Positions 39,751 through 51,796 of a DNA stretch of 64,000 nt are shown one piece after another. Below the pieces are notes generated by a model. It searched no databases. It was not told the origin of the DNA and saw only the letters and a program-made list of their open reading frames with translations. The stretch is taken from the NCBI RefSeq assembly GCF_021155765.1, contig NC_060106.1, positions 21,726,031-21,790,030 of the forward strand, given 5' to 3'. This DNA is from Diprion similis. Its lineage: Eukaryota; Arthropoda; Insecta; Hymenoptera; Diprionidae. Each line of letters begins with the position of its first letter. Within the stretch, counting starts at the first letter, position 1. Both the position numbers and the translations under genes were made by a program.

Positions 39751-40507
39751 CTTCGAATAATCTCTGCAAATACACACTTGAGTGTCTAGGTTATCGGTGG
39801 GAACAGGTGATCTATGCGCTATTTTCCTCTTTAATTAGTCGAGAATGTTCCCCCGTTCAGTAAAGTAGCCGCACATTTGACCTCGGGGATATGTTTAGCT
39901 GATATCCTGCATCGGGTACTACTTAATGGAACTCACATAGAGGTGGATTTGTTACTTATCTACTGTAATTTTGACAATTTACATCTTCACCGAACCCGAA
40001 TCCAATGTGTCAAAATGTTAACAGCCACTTTCACGAGACGTATGTTTGTTCGTTTATTCGAATCGACTTCTTCATTGTTTTCACTGAACAGACATTGATT
40101 ACACTTCACTTTATTATTTAATCTGCCAGGAAAATGTACGAGTCAATGCCCTTACCACGACCCAGTATATAGTATAACATTCATTCAACTTCCGATGCTT
40201 GTGCAAAGTCCTATTCAACTCAGAGCTTATAGTATAGTTATTACCTCCTCCAAGGCTCGAGAATTTTCGCAATGTTCTGTAGCTTCTATTGTGTAATTTA
40301 GCAGAAAGCTGTTTGTGACGCATTTACAATTAGAGCACCAAGCTGAACGAAGTAATGCTTGATTTCACAGCAAAGAGCTCTTGAGCAGAGGGTGGCACTT
40401 GAGTCAAAGGACGGGCTGAGGGCCCGGGATCAGGCTGGGAAGCGCGGGGGTGCTCCAGGCCTGCAGCAGGGCGCGAGATCTTCACCTAAAACAGCAGGAA
40501 TGCGGTG
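39751..40507. promoter_or_regulatory. Divergent intergenic region between ODAD4-like gene and MATH gene
   Basis: About 750 bp separate two start codons pointing away from each other, so both promoters should lie here or in upstream introns. A good acceptor (GATTTCACAG at 40361-40370) suggests that the MATH-gene exon begins at 40371. Between 40371 and 40507 sequence is GC-rich, and the main frame has a TAA at 40487-40489. Confidence 0.45.
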
Positions 40508-40508
40508 A
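40500..40508 (+). promoter_or_regulatory. Minimal upstream ORF overlapping the presumed start codon
   Basis: ATG CGG TGA is a one-elongation-codon upstream ORF whose last base is the first base of the presumed main ATG (TGATG arrangement). Such minimal uORFs can lower translation of the main frame or feed termination-reinitiation. This matters only if 40508 is the true start. Confidence 0.3.
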
Positions 40509-42338
40509 TGGCTCTTCTCTACAGATTCGCGCAGCTGCCCGATCGCGGTGGTACGCGGGTCTTCTCATTTGTCGTAACGAGGAGCGTCGTCCGCGACCCA
40601 GAACGCGACGTAACCAGCAAGGAACTCGTCTGTGGCTTCCAGCGATGGGCTGTCGCCTTCTCACGCGGCGACAAGGTACGTGCTAAACCCTAATCGCATA
40701 AGGATTGCTAACGCTGCTAAATACAGCCCTTGAACCTCTTGACGTTCACGTTCCAATATGTCCAATCCTTCGATAACCAAGCATTTGTTGTAGGATAAAT
40801 GAATGCAAAGTAGGTTAGAACTTGTTAGCTTCTTCAAATTAAGAAATTTGATGTGATCCGTTGAGTCGATATAGTCACTCTAATGCTGAAATCGAATCCA
40901 TTGGTATCCTATTCGATGTGTTACCATTTCACTGCACTGTTTTCTAATCATTTTACTCAGCTGAATTCATTTCCACTGATCACAGGTCCTGGGTGTTTAT
41001 CTGGTATGGCGAGGAGCTGCGCCAGGTTTGCGAGTCTACGTCGACTTCACGTTCACCCTCCTTAACCGGGAGCACTTTTCAGTGAACGAGGGTTTCTCCG
41101 GGAAGCGGGTTAAGTTCACGTACGATGCTCCGGCCCAGGGTAACCGCAACTACATCCCAGTTTCGGATCTCTACAGTCGGAACTTCGCCGACCCCAACGG
41201 AGAATTCCAGCTCGAGTTGTCGATGGCGAACGTCCGTACCGTCTACACTGCCGAGCTGCGGATACCGACCGGAGTCTTCTCGGCAGGACAGCAAAAACCG
41301 GAGAAACTGGAGACCGGGTACTTCACATTCGGTGGGTTTGACTGGAATCTCGTGATCTACCCGTTGGGGGATAAGGAGGCCATCAACCACGAGACCAGCG
41401 TTTCAGCCATCTCAGCTTCCGGTCCTGGCGCCGCAGCCTCGTCCACGGGTCACGGAAGGCAGGAGGGACGGTTGAGCGTTTACTTGGCGAGGCTGACGGG
41501 CTTCGATCACCGATGCCGAGTGCGTTACAACGTCACCCTGGGGGAGGGGGACCGGAGGATAGAGTCCGGGCACATCGAGGACCTCTCGGACGCTGACGGG
41601 CGCGGCTTTGGCTGGCATCCGCGGATTCGGTGGTCAGAAATAGCCCACAAGGGCGTCGTCCGCGTCTCTCTCGAGATGGTCGAGGCGCGCACCGTTTCCG
41701 AGGTCGGGGTCCAGGCCCTGGGACCGCCGGTGCTGCCGGCTGCGCCGTGCTACGACCGTGACAAACAGGCCTGGGCACTCAGGGCGGACCTTCATTCGGA
41801 CACGGTGAGGCTGCACCTCGTCTACAAAGACATCCACAACGTACCGAGGAACCATCTGCGGTATGTCGGATGGACTGCGTATTTGATGAGAGGCGAGGAG
41901 GCCGTTGCTCTACCCGGAGCTCCGTTCGGCCGGTACTACGCTCAGGAGGCGGTCGACGAGGGTATAATAATGGAGACCAGCCTCGGCGTGACGGAGGTCA
42001 AGGATGTCGAATGTCCGTTCATAACTGACAAGGGGCAGCTCAGGGTGCGGCTTGAGTGGAACGAGGGCCATCTTCTATTCCAGGCCACCTATCACAAGTA
42101 CGACGATGTTTGCCGTGTTCACAATCAGCAAATGCGTAGAGAGATCGCCGCCCTTCAAGCCGAGAACTACTCGCTCGAGCGGCAGCTATTCAGCTACCAG
42201 CAAAGCCTCGCCTTCGCTCAGGCCCAGGCTCAGGCCCAGGGAGAGGAACCGGACGTCGTTGACCCCGAGCATCACCACCATCATCACCACCACCATCATC
42301 TCGAACGCTCGGCGTCAACAGACACTGAATACGCCTGA
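40508..42338 (+). CDS. Protein with three MATH/TRAF-like segments, coiled coil and His tract
   Basis: Two coding exons join in frame, 40508-40675 and 40986-42338, with GT-AG ends, giving 506 residues. Three MATH-like segments are visible. The first is at about residues 44-150 (CGFQRWAVAFSRGDK, then VYLVWRGAAPGLRVYVDFTF). The second is at about 166-285 (TGYFTFGGFDWNLVIYPLGD, then GRLSVYLARLTGFD). The third is at about 311-430 (AWALRADLHSDTVRLHLVYK). A coiled coil (about 432-475, QMRREIAALQAENYSLERQL) and a ten-His tract (about 486-495) follow. MATH folds bind peptides of receptors or ubiquitin-ligase clients; no RING, BTB or protease domain is seen, so a scaffold role is a guess. The start is uncertain: ATG 40508 follows an in-frame TAA, but an acceptor at 40524 could link to unseen upstream exons. 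The frame continues past the TGA at 42336; see the findings. Confidence 0.75.
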
Positions 42339-42758
42339 CGCGGGGCCGAAGCCAAGACGCGCCATGTCCACCATAACCGTCGGTACGCCGATAATGGGGG
42401 GAATTACGAGGACGATGATGCGGATGGAGAGGATGACGTCGGGGCTGAGTTTCGGAGGGAATCGGAAGGGCTGGAAATCGCCACACCCGCGTTATGGAGA
42501 GAGACTCCTCTTATTGTGGATCACCATCAACGCAGTATTGTTCAGCAGCCAAAATCCGTTGCTGGATCGAGAGGTCCACCTGCTGGGAACGTCGCTTACG
42601 ACCACGGTGTCGATGGGGTCGCACCGAGGCCTATCAAGCCACAGAAAACCCGGCGAACCACATTGTGGGAAACACTCACTGGCCTCGTTTGTTCTCTAGG
42701 CGCATTGGCCACTAGGGCAGCTAAATTGGCGACTCGCCGAGGGGGCGAGCCTCTGTGA
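42336..42758 (+). other. Open frame continuing past the TGA stop (possible readthrough extension)
   Basis: After TGA (followed by C) at 42336-42338, the same frame runs 139 sense codons to the next TGA at 42756-42758. Its composition is protein-like: an acidic patch (NYEDDDADGEDDVGAEF), then TPALWRETPLIVDHHQRSIV, then a Leu/Ala-rich end (WETLTGLVCSLGALATRAAK). Possible explanations are programmed readthrough, a small spliced-out segment, a sequence error, or plain GC-rich 3' UTR. Another frame is also open here (to 42699), which weakens the statistical argument. Confidence 0.4.
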
Positions 42759-43067
42759 GACGAAGCCACCTCGCCAATACCTGCAAGTATATAAGTAATA
42801 GTGGGAACAGGAATCGCCTGAAGAACTGGGATTACGATCCCCGACTCCAGGTGTCCTGCACACAGTCAGTCTACGTCTTTATTTATAAGTCTATAATCTA
42901 CTTGTCAATTTACCAAAGAACCTATTTTCCTCTAAAGACTTTTTCACGTATCGTACTCGAATAATACTATATCGTAACATACATTAACGTTCATCAGACT
43001 AGTTAAATGCGCGACCCCGTTATCGCTGAAATAACACTTAATACTCAGCTTTTTTCACCCTGTATTC
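42759..43067 (+). other. Probable 3' UTR of the MATH gene
   Basis: Sequence becomes AT-rich after the second stop. No clear poly(A) signal was found before the MITE that follows. Confidence 0.4.
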
Positions 43068-43258
43068 GGGCGGAGGGTCAAAACTTGGAAGAATCAATAT
43101 CTGCAATAGCCGATATATCGAAACTTCAAACATGCGAAAATAAAATAACAAAAGTCAAGATTTCGAACAATTCATCTTTCGTTATTTTATTTTCACGTGT
43201 TTGAAATTTCGATATATCGGCCGTCCTAAATATTTATCCTCACAAGTTTTGACCCCCA
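43068..43258. mobile_element. MITE family C, copy 2
   Basis: This is the same terminal inverted repeats as the copy at 13894-14153. It starts GGGCGGAGGGTCAAAAC and ends GTTTTGACCCCCACT, with the shared internal block CATCTTTCGTTATTTTATTT. It lacks about 70 bp of the central loop of copy 1, so the two arms are almost adjacent and would form a near-continuous hairpin. It is probably inserted in or near the 3' UTR of the MATH gene. Confidence 0.75.
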
Positions 43259-44205
43259 CTCTTAAATTGTAAACACGTGCCCCATGAATTCAAAGTTAAG
43301 TGTACCCTTGCGATTTTTCCTCGCGAGTCTACCGAAGCGCTCAAAATATCCATTGAAAATTCAACCGCCGGATAACATACCAGCAATCGATTGTATTGGA
43401 AAGGATATTTGATTTTTTTGGTTTACAGTTATCTCTCGTATGACAACCTCAGGCAACCAGCCGTGTCGGCGAATAATTGTAAAGCCATTCAGTATCCTCT
43501 TCTTTTAAAAGAAAAGCTTTTGCAAATGCGTCCCTGTGAAAAGCGCAATTTTTATCAACACAAGTGTGTATTGTTCATGTGATCTGCACGGAAATAATCT
43601 CACCTACTCGACGACTCTGACAAGCAATACGGAAATAAGTGAGTGCTTGACTATTCCTGAAATCCTGAGAGAGTGTATAAGGCCTGACTTGAAAACCGAA
43701 AGAATTTCAATAACTAGAAATTCAAAAAACTTTAAATTATGCAAGAATTTCAATTAATTTCAGACGAATTCAGGATACTGCTGACTAACGATATACGTGT
43801 ATAATCTACACTTGTTTCAAGCAAATGGTTAAACGTTAAACCTCTCGAAACAGCGATCCATAACATGCATCTATAATACCGTGTAATACGCAGCAGGGAA
43901 ATTGTTAAACACTGGGAATCCATCCATGATCTTTCCCCTTTTATGTCGGATTATCCGGGTGGCTGTAGTTACTGGAAAACTCGGATCGTATCTCCTTTAC
44001 AACGCTGTGTGGTTAACGCCGAATACATTCGATATCAACCCTGCGGGGTTTGCTGAAGGCTGAGGCAACCCTCATCTCGCGCCATTGCAGAAATCCCTTC
44101 TCTGACTAGCAGAGCTGTATACTTTGTACATATATATACCTGTACCATAGATATACACACGCATACATTTACACTATAGTCGAAATTCTATTCTTACTTC
44201 ATGAA

Positions 44206-44229
44206 ACACACACACACACACACACACAC
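44206..44229. repeat. (AC)n microsatellite
   Basis: About 12 perfect AC dinucleotide units. Confidence 0.9.
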
Positions 44230-45970
44230 GTACACGTAACGTTATACACTGTTTCATGTCTATACCTATGCATCCGCGTGATATTGGAGTGGTATGGGCA
44301 TAACTATCCTACGCGTGGACATGTGACGAGTACTTCAACGCCTATGTGCAGGACAATCGATTTTTATTGGGGTATAAGGAACCAGAGAGGCTTCTGCACC
44401 TTTTATTGTCGTTGCGAAGCTCAAATGATTAGATGGAACGAAGTCGTTCTTACAATTAGAGGTCAGAACGTAGGTAGGTACCTACATCCTTGGACGTGCG
44501 CTACGTCAATCTGTTTGTACTCTAAAAATTTATCAGAAGACAATTCTATTCTACCATATCAGACAAGCATATATAGTCAAATAATAATGCTCCATAAAAA
44601 AAAAAAAATGATATTTATTTATAGTAATCTGTAAATTTCCATCGATTAATTGTTTATGTAACAAATTCGTCAGTCGAAAACTGACGTCTCAATAATTACA
44701 ATTAGATTCTTCAGACGATGAATCATGTTTCTTGATGTTACAAATATTTTCTTGCGCGATTTAATATCACTTATACGTATAAAGAGGCATTCATAAACAA
44801 CATTGAAGAGACACGCAATTAGTAATTAAATAAGTATATGGCAGTTGGCTCGTGGGCTGCAGAAAGGGTTTGTTTAACTCAACTGGAACATACCCAGAGT
44901 CAGAATAAAGAGAGAGAAATCATATTCTTGTGGCTCACCCAATCGTTAAAATACTCGATGCAGACGCGACGCGCTTTGTACCTATATCAATATAATATTA
45001 ACGTTAATTAACACTGCACAAATTATACACACGCACATCAACTACATTTAAGTTATAAAGACACAACATACAGACACAAAACTCACGTCAGGTGCACAAT
45101 AAATTATATACATATTTAAACATTACACGTTAATTACGTCCTGCTTGTACAATCCACTATATAGGTATTATCGAGATAATATTGTACTATTATGATAATG
45201 TTAATTCAAAAAATGTAAACATTTTTCATTGCCTATATATGTTATATATGTATATATACACATATATACAAACATATATATGTATCTATGACACATTATA
45301 CCTGCGTTAGAATATATTTCATGACGATTCTCTTCTATTAATTGTTATAGTTACACGGTGTTGAATTATGCATATTGTGTTGAATTGTGTTCTAACTCGT
45401 ACATTGTATTGTATATCGTGTATAATTGTATCGTATCGTAACGTATCGTAACGTATCGTAAATCGTATAGTACTCTACGTAGTACCGTACCTACTAAATA
45501 GACAGCACCGTAAACCCCTTGACTCTTATCGAGTAGGTATACATGTGTAATCGTACGTATGTACTACATACGTACATAGTATATAGAAATTAATCCTGTG
45601 ACATATATTGTGGGTATTTTATTATGATAAGACAGAGTGACCGAACTACAAAATTTCAGGACAAAGGATTCGTCAATTGTGAATGGTTTTCTTATTAGTC
45701 TTACCTTAATTTCATTCACTATAGCTTGGTGGTAAATGTGTTCTGAAACGTGCTGAAATAACTATCGCAAATTTTCAATTATCATTCAATTATTGGTAAT
45801 AAATGAATTGAAATGATTATTTTGACTAAAAATATTTACTTATTCGTATGTAAGGAGACTCGGATCTTTCGGCAAGGTTCGATTATGTTCTTCTTTGTTT
45901 TTTTTTTAATTTTGTTTTTTTTTTCTAATGCGTCAGGTATTCCTGATAAGGTGTACAAATCGAAGTTCGT

Positions 45971-45993
45971 CGTGACGTCAATACGACGTCACG
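45971..45993. promoter_or_regulatory. Palindrome with paired CRE-type sites
   Basis: CGTGACGTC and GACGTCACG are perfect inverted copies separated by AATAC, so the first half carries a full TGACGTCA. It lies 2.3 kb upstream of the first SLC52 start in AT-rich DNA. Could be an enhancer element or chance. Confidence 0.3.
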
Positions 45994-48316
45994 AATCTAT
46001 CATCAATTCCATTTCACGAATCGAAATACGTACATTAAGCACACCACTTATTTTATACTGTATACTTACGGTAGTATACTGAAACAGGAAAAAAATAACA
46101 GTTCCCTGCACATATAAACTTATCAGCATTTTGTGATTTGGTCACTTTCGCAGTATGTACATTTACACGTAATCCCATTCATACCCACAATATCACATTT
46201 GCGAGGAATGGCTAGCTATTTTTATCGGCATTGACGACAGCGGTTAAAGATTGTTATTTGCTCTCGCGAGAATATTTTGAAAAATTATCAGTTTTTTTAC
46301 ATGGACGAATGTTGTGTTAAGATCAATGGAATAGCGGCCAACCTTGCAAATTATAATACATTGAAAACGAATAAATTAAGATCACTTTTTTCACTGCAAT
46401 TCTATACGCAAGCTGAAGCGTATAGCGGCTCTGACAATCGCGCACACTTGCATTCTATTCTGCAAAAATTGCACCCTTATTATACATATAATACATTAAG
46501 TACATTATATTATACATGTAATTAGCTCGCTATCAGCGAAGAAGGCATTCTGTATGCGTGCATGTTTTCTTTGTTTTGCACTTTGATGTTTATCTGCTCG
46601 AGTACCGGAGAAAATCTGATCCACCCTGCCTGACGTCTCGTCAAACTTCAAACGCTCCCGGGCGATTTCAGTTTTTGTTCATATTATCTTGAAACAATTT
46701 ACTGATTTCTTCCCGCTTCCGTACATCAATCATATGCTATATTTCATTCGGTGTTTAAACTAGACATAAAGAAACAGTCAAATTTCTCAAACTCGATACT
46801 CGGAAAATAATATTTTGCTTACTTTATTGTTTGAGAGTTAGAAGCAAAAAAAAAAAATGCAAAACTTTCAACAAAAATTTTCGCTTCTAAATAAAATTAC
46901 CCGCCATATTACTATATGGTTTTTTTGGTTTTGTAGCCGTGATACTTTTTTTTCAAATACTCACCAGGCTGCAACATGCATAATTAACATTTTAAGCGCA
47001 AACATTATCAATATGCGGCGGGGCTGTTACATCAAAGTTTTTGCTGTCACCTGCTTGCTGGTAAAAAAAAAAAAATACATTATGAATGGCATATATATGT
47101 TTGATGAAATATGTATTCAAATTTGAGCGCTAAATACCAGCAAAGTGACAGCATTGAAGAGCCCCAAAGTAATAATTGACAGGTATGAAATTCGGTAAAT
47201 AACAAATATAAAGACTGATATACAAAAACACTGCATCAGTTCGAATTGGTGAGAATACTCGCATGGAATTCACAGAAAACTCTGACTCTCCTTCGCAAGA
47301 ATTTCAACAAAACATGTACTATAAATACACGTATAACGTCTGTGAGTCTGCCTCATCTTTTATAAAGTTCTTGCTACATTCACACGACCTATAATTTATT
47401 TCTCGCTACTTTATATAAAACTCTCCCTACTATTATTCGCTGGATATACACAAATCGTGCAAACTGAGGAAAATGTCAACCTACAACGTCATGAAGGTAT
47501 GTGAAATGAAATTTGTTAAGTCCCGGAAGCTCTGAAACGGAACAATTTATTCTGCATCAACCCGTGAGAAAACATTCCGTTGGATTGCGTCTGCAATCCA
47601 AATTCATTACAATTATAACCACCGTGTTAAATTTTTCTACGGTAAGCGCACCTCGCCAAAGCGAAGTAACTAACAGGGATTCACAATAAAAAGGCAGTAG
47701 ATAATACCGGAAATATTCAAAATACGAGATAAGCCATTAACCGTTGTTGTGAAAAGCTTTTCAGAATCACGCGGTTCCTGTACGACATTAAAACTTGCAC
47801 ATTTGAAGCCCGGTAGCACTTCAGAGGTGTTGAAAAGGTATAATCGACGCGCCTTATGCACGGCATTACGCGTTGCTTCCCTGATGGTAAGTGAGTATCG
47901 GTTGTCGGTCAAGCAGATTTCTATCCTCGCAAAGGGTCAGCGCGCAATCGCAGTTGGCCACGACCGCCTACTCGACAGAAATTGCAGACTGGGTTATCCG
48001 TTATTGCGTCAGTTATGTAGCCACGATCCGTTCGTCCGTAAGTCGAGGTATGAAAAGTGGGGACAAGTGACGCGAAATATTGCACGGCGATGAGACAGAG
48101 CGTTAATCTCGGTGAAAATCGGCGAGTGTTAAAAATCAATCGCCTGCCGGCCAAAGTCGAGGCACATCTTGTCCTTCGGATCTCGTTGGCTAACCGTAAC
48201 CACTGGCTTAACCTCATTTTTCTTCCACAATCGTCACGTGCTTCAGCCACGACGTTACTAACGCTGTTTAATCGGTAGAATTACCATTCTAGTCGAATAT
48301 CTTAACCTCGACACGT

Positions 48317-51300
48317 ATGACGCTCGCTCAACGCTTCAGCAACCGCCGTCTCGTGGTAGATGCTCTCGCCCTAACCTTCGGCATCGGAGCATGGATCGGG
48401 GTCAACGGAATATTCGTTCAGCTACCCCTGCTCGTCGAAAACGCCCCGGAAGAATGGCACCTTCCCGTTTACATGACGCTCGTCGTCCAGCTGGCAAATA
48501 TCGGTCCGATACTTTACAGCTTTTACATCAAGTAAGTTCACGCCGTTTGCCATCCATCTACATCAGCTGAACTAATAACAGGTGACAGCTCTGCCACTTA
48601 CCTTAGTGCTCCGGGATCTTGTTATGTCTCTGTAGATATTCTCAAGAGTTACGTCAGCAGGGAAGTAGATGAAACCCAATTGATATGACGATCTTTACAG
48701 AGAGAGAGTCATAAAACCTAATAACTATCGACCTCATCGTTTTAACGGGGAAATGTAATCTACACTGCATGGAAAATTTTTTTATACACATCTTACTTCT
48801 CTTGAGGTGAATACATGTATGGGCAGAACTTCTCTGGAATAAAATCTACATGAATTGTGGTAGATCTATCTCTAAAGCGTATTGTAACTTTTACTATTGG
48901 TTTTGTAAATCTTGTCACAATTGCTCTAGATTTAACTCCACAAAGTCCTGTCCATATACTAACCACAGGAGATGTAAAATCTACATTATTTTTCTTTCTC
49001 CGTATCCGGAACTAATTAGTCATGCGAACAATTCGCAGGAAGGAAAAATCTGACGACGTTGGCGTTTATTATTTTATTTACCGATCCTAAATTGGAGCGA
49101 TTTTTTTGCAGTTCGAGCAAGCCAAACACGCTATTGAATTGATCAAATTGTGTCACGTTAAATTAAAAAATTGGCCTCGCTTAGAAATTGCGATTCATTC
49201 TGCCATCCGTCACGTTTTCCTCGTTTTGATATATAATTTCCAACTCCAAGCGTATACGGAAACCGGAAGTCTTTGCAAATATGTATGTAGACACTGGTAG
49301 ACCCACCATGCTTCAACGTATTTGTACCGCTAGTTTTCGATCAGCAAAATGATAACGAGCGATCGTTAGGCTGGGGAAAAGAGACCTAACTGTAACATGT
49401 ATATACAATACATGTACATAATCTACGTCGAAGCGATACGACACTTGATCCCGCGGTCCTCTCAAATCACGGTATACATGTTATATAACGTACGTGCAGC
49501 ACAGGCGTTTCTCATGTCGGAATTATTGTTTTCGTTGGGTTATACTAACAATAAGGCTGGATGCCCGACAACGGCTTGATACTTATTGTTGATTGATTGA
49601 TTGATTGATTGATTCTCATTACTATACTGGTATTTCCAATTGAGACCAAAAATTTCAGAACCTCGATGTTTTTTTAACGAACAAATAAACGTTGTGCGAG
49701 ACTAATCACCTCATAAAATTTAAATACTAGTCATCAGAATCTATGTGATATAAACTTTGCAAGTTGCACTTTTGTACACCTTTAGGTCTTCCCGACAAGC
49801 CCAAAACTTTGTCTACAGCTGAATATTGATATTTGCGAGTATGTACTGCACATTCGAGATCTTCTCTCTATCTCTCTCTCTCAGCTTTCGCACTGACCAA
49901 TCAATTCAGTAATCATTGAACATTCACATTGATAAAGCAATGTATCCTGAGAAGTAGCCGTTATTTTTTCTCCTACCAACTGTGTGATGAAACTTGTATT
50001 GACGTACAAATCTTTCATGTAATTTCGCAAATTGTTTGTTCTCTGTACACGAGAGTGGTAGTGATTAGTTGGTTGAAAATACATATGATTCTTGTACTTG
50101 GCGCTTGGTTGTGTGTTGCTTCATTGATATTGCACAATCGTTTGCTCACAATCGATAAAAAGTGTGTATGTAGTTTGCGATCGTACTTTTACATTAGATG
50201 TATATTGATGATTGACGAAAACTGATATTCTTCCTTTTACATGATTCTTTTTTAAGCACAAATTTTCAAATTTGGGACTAGTTATGCCTTGCTGTGAATA
50301 ATAGTCGGATCGAATTAACGAAAGTAAAAAATTGTGTTCTCAAAGAGAGGGATTGAGGTGTACTTATATAAGATAATAATATCACATTGGTATATGATTT
50401 ATAGTTGCTCGTCGTCAATTATTTTAACTACCTCATAAGTCGTTCGTATTTATTACTTACTTTTACCGGCATTCACTCGCGAATGAGACAAGTTGTCGAG
50501 TCATTTAACTCCGTTACGCATGTAGATTATACCTTGTTTTTCACCATTCCACAGGTACATGAGCCGAGCACATGATCATCTGTTAATATACATTCTCTTG
50601 GGCGGCGGTACGATCGGGATGATTTGCTTGATCTTTGTCCACGAGAACACCTCTTACATGTTCGGTAAAGAGAGCTCAACGGCTCTGCTGAGTCTGATGT
50701 TCGTCGCAGCTTTGGTCGGCTGCACCAGCTCGGTTCTGTTCATGCCCTACATGCGTAACTACAGAGAGATATACCTGGTCTCTTATCTCGTGGGCGAAGG
50801 GCTGAGCGGATTTTTACCCAGCATCATAGCGCTGATACAAGGTGTCGGTGGGAACGCACAGTGTGTGAAGACGGCGAATTCAACCGCCGATAACCCCACG
50901 TGCACGGAGTACGTTCCGGACCCAAGGTTTTCCACCTCTGTGTTCTTCACCCTTCTCAGCATCATCCTGTTCCTAAGCTTCTCCGCTTTCATTGCCCTCA
51001 ATACCCTTCCCATCAGCCTCAGCGAACGCGTCAAGCCACCAGGAAGCACCGAAGCTCTTCCAACCGACCCCGACGCTGCTCCGACCTTCAAGTTTAACTC
51101 GGGATGGAAGATGCCGAGGCGAACTTACATCTACCTCTTGGTCATGATGGCCGTTATATGCGCCCTGGGAAACGCTGTGCTCTCCGGGATCCAGCCGTAC
51201 GCCTGCCTCCCGTATGGCAACGTGACCTATCATTTGGCCGTCACTTTGGGCGCGATAGCCATTCCTCTCGCCATGTGCATTGGCTTCGTTGTGAAGAATC

Positions 51301-51647
51301 CTCGAGTCGACGTACTGAGCCTCTTGACAGCGGGTATCCTCGCCCTGGCAGGTTTCGTCTCTTACTTGGCGGTCAAGTCGCCTGCACCACCTATGCAGCA
51401 CATGTGGATTGGCGAATTCGTCGTCGTCGTTTCCTGGATCATCGTCAGTGGACTGATCGGTTTCGTCAAACTAGCCATTACCACACTCTTTCGACCGGAT
51501 CCTGGCAGGGGGTTATTCTTCACGGGGGTGGCGACGCAGGTTGGCTCGTTAAGCGGGGCTGTGCTCATGTATTGTTTAGTCACATACGCCGACATATTCG
51601 AGAAGTACAATCCTTGTGATGACTGCACGGACGTTGGTAGCAGTTAG
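48317..51647 (+). CDS. Riboflavin transporter, SLC52 family, copy A
   Basis: Two coding exons, 48317-48531 and 50555-51647, join in frame across a 2.0-kb GT-AG intron to give 435 residues. The protein is strongly hydrophobic with about ten to eleven membrane segments, the SLC52/RFVT layout. Family-typical stretches are IGVNGIFVQLPLLV near the N-terminus, ALVGCTSSVLFMPYMRNYRE, then VGEGLSGFLPSIIALIQGVG, and YACLPYGNVTYHLAVTLG in the C-terminal half. SLC52 proteins carry riboflavin (vitamin B2) across the plasma membrane; animals cannot make it. The short loop between the halves (about residues 230-255) is much smaller than in copy B. A tandem paralogue follows 3.6 kb downstream on the same strand. 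Confidence 0.92.
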
Positions 51648-51796
51648 AAATGATTCTCTCGTACATACGGGATGGACCTGGGAAAAGACTTTGATAACGC
51701 AAGATTTTACATCGTGCAACAAGTCAAAACCTTCAGTCGTCAGTATTTTTTATTCGTTATACTACCCGGGGAGACTTTTGGTATCGATCTTCACTT

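Larger units (their letters stand above)
43259..48316. other. AT-rich intergenic stretch between MATH gene and first riboflavin transporter
   Basis: No supported gene. It holds an (AC)n tract at 44206-44229, TATA/ATGT-rich repeats at about 45230-45290, a CGTAT/CGTAA repeat at about 45430-45465 and a CRE-containing palindrome at 45971-45993. The right part (about 47600-48300) is less AT-rich and probably includes the promoter and 5' UTR of the transporter gene. Confidence 0.45.

Noticed and set aside
42336-42338. TGA as a selenocysteine codon
   Set aside because: No SECIS-like structure was noticed, the protein family is not a selenoprotein family, and many insects have lost the selenocysteine machinery. 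Readthrough or splicing is simpler.
42052-42699. 215-codon + strand frame overlapping the MATH gene in another frame
   Set aside because: Overlaps the well-supported MATH frame and is Thr/Ser/Arg-rich through the CAC/CAT repeat. Treated as a shadow, but it is a reason for caution about the readthrough claim.
45230-45470. Possible CRISPR-like or regular tandem array
   Set aside because: The repeats are simple TATA/ATGT and CGTAT-type microsatellites without regular unique spacers.
47749-48093. 114-codon + strand frame just before SLC52 copy A
   Set aside because: No similarity to anything recognised; it lies where the promoter and 5' UTR are expected and overlaps an open antisense frame.
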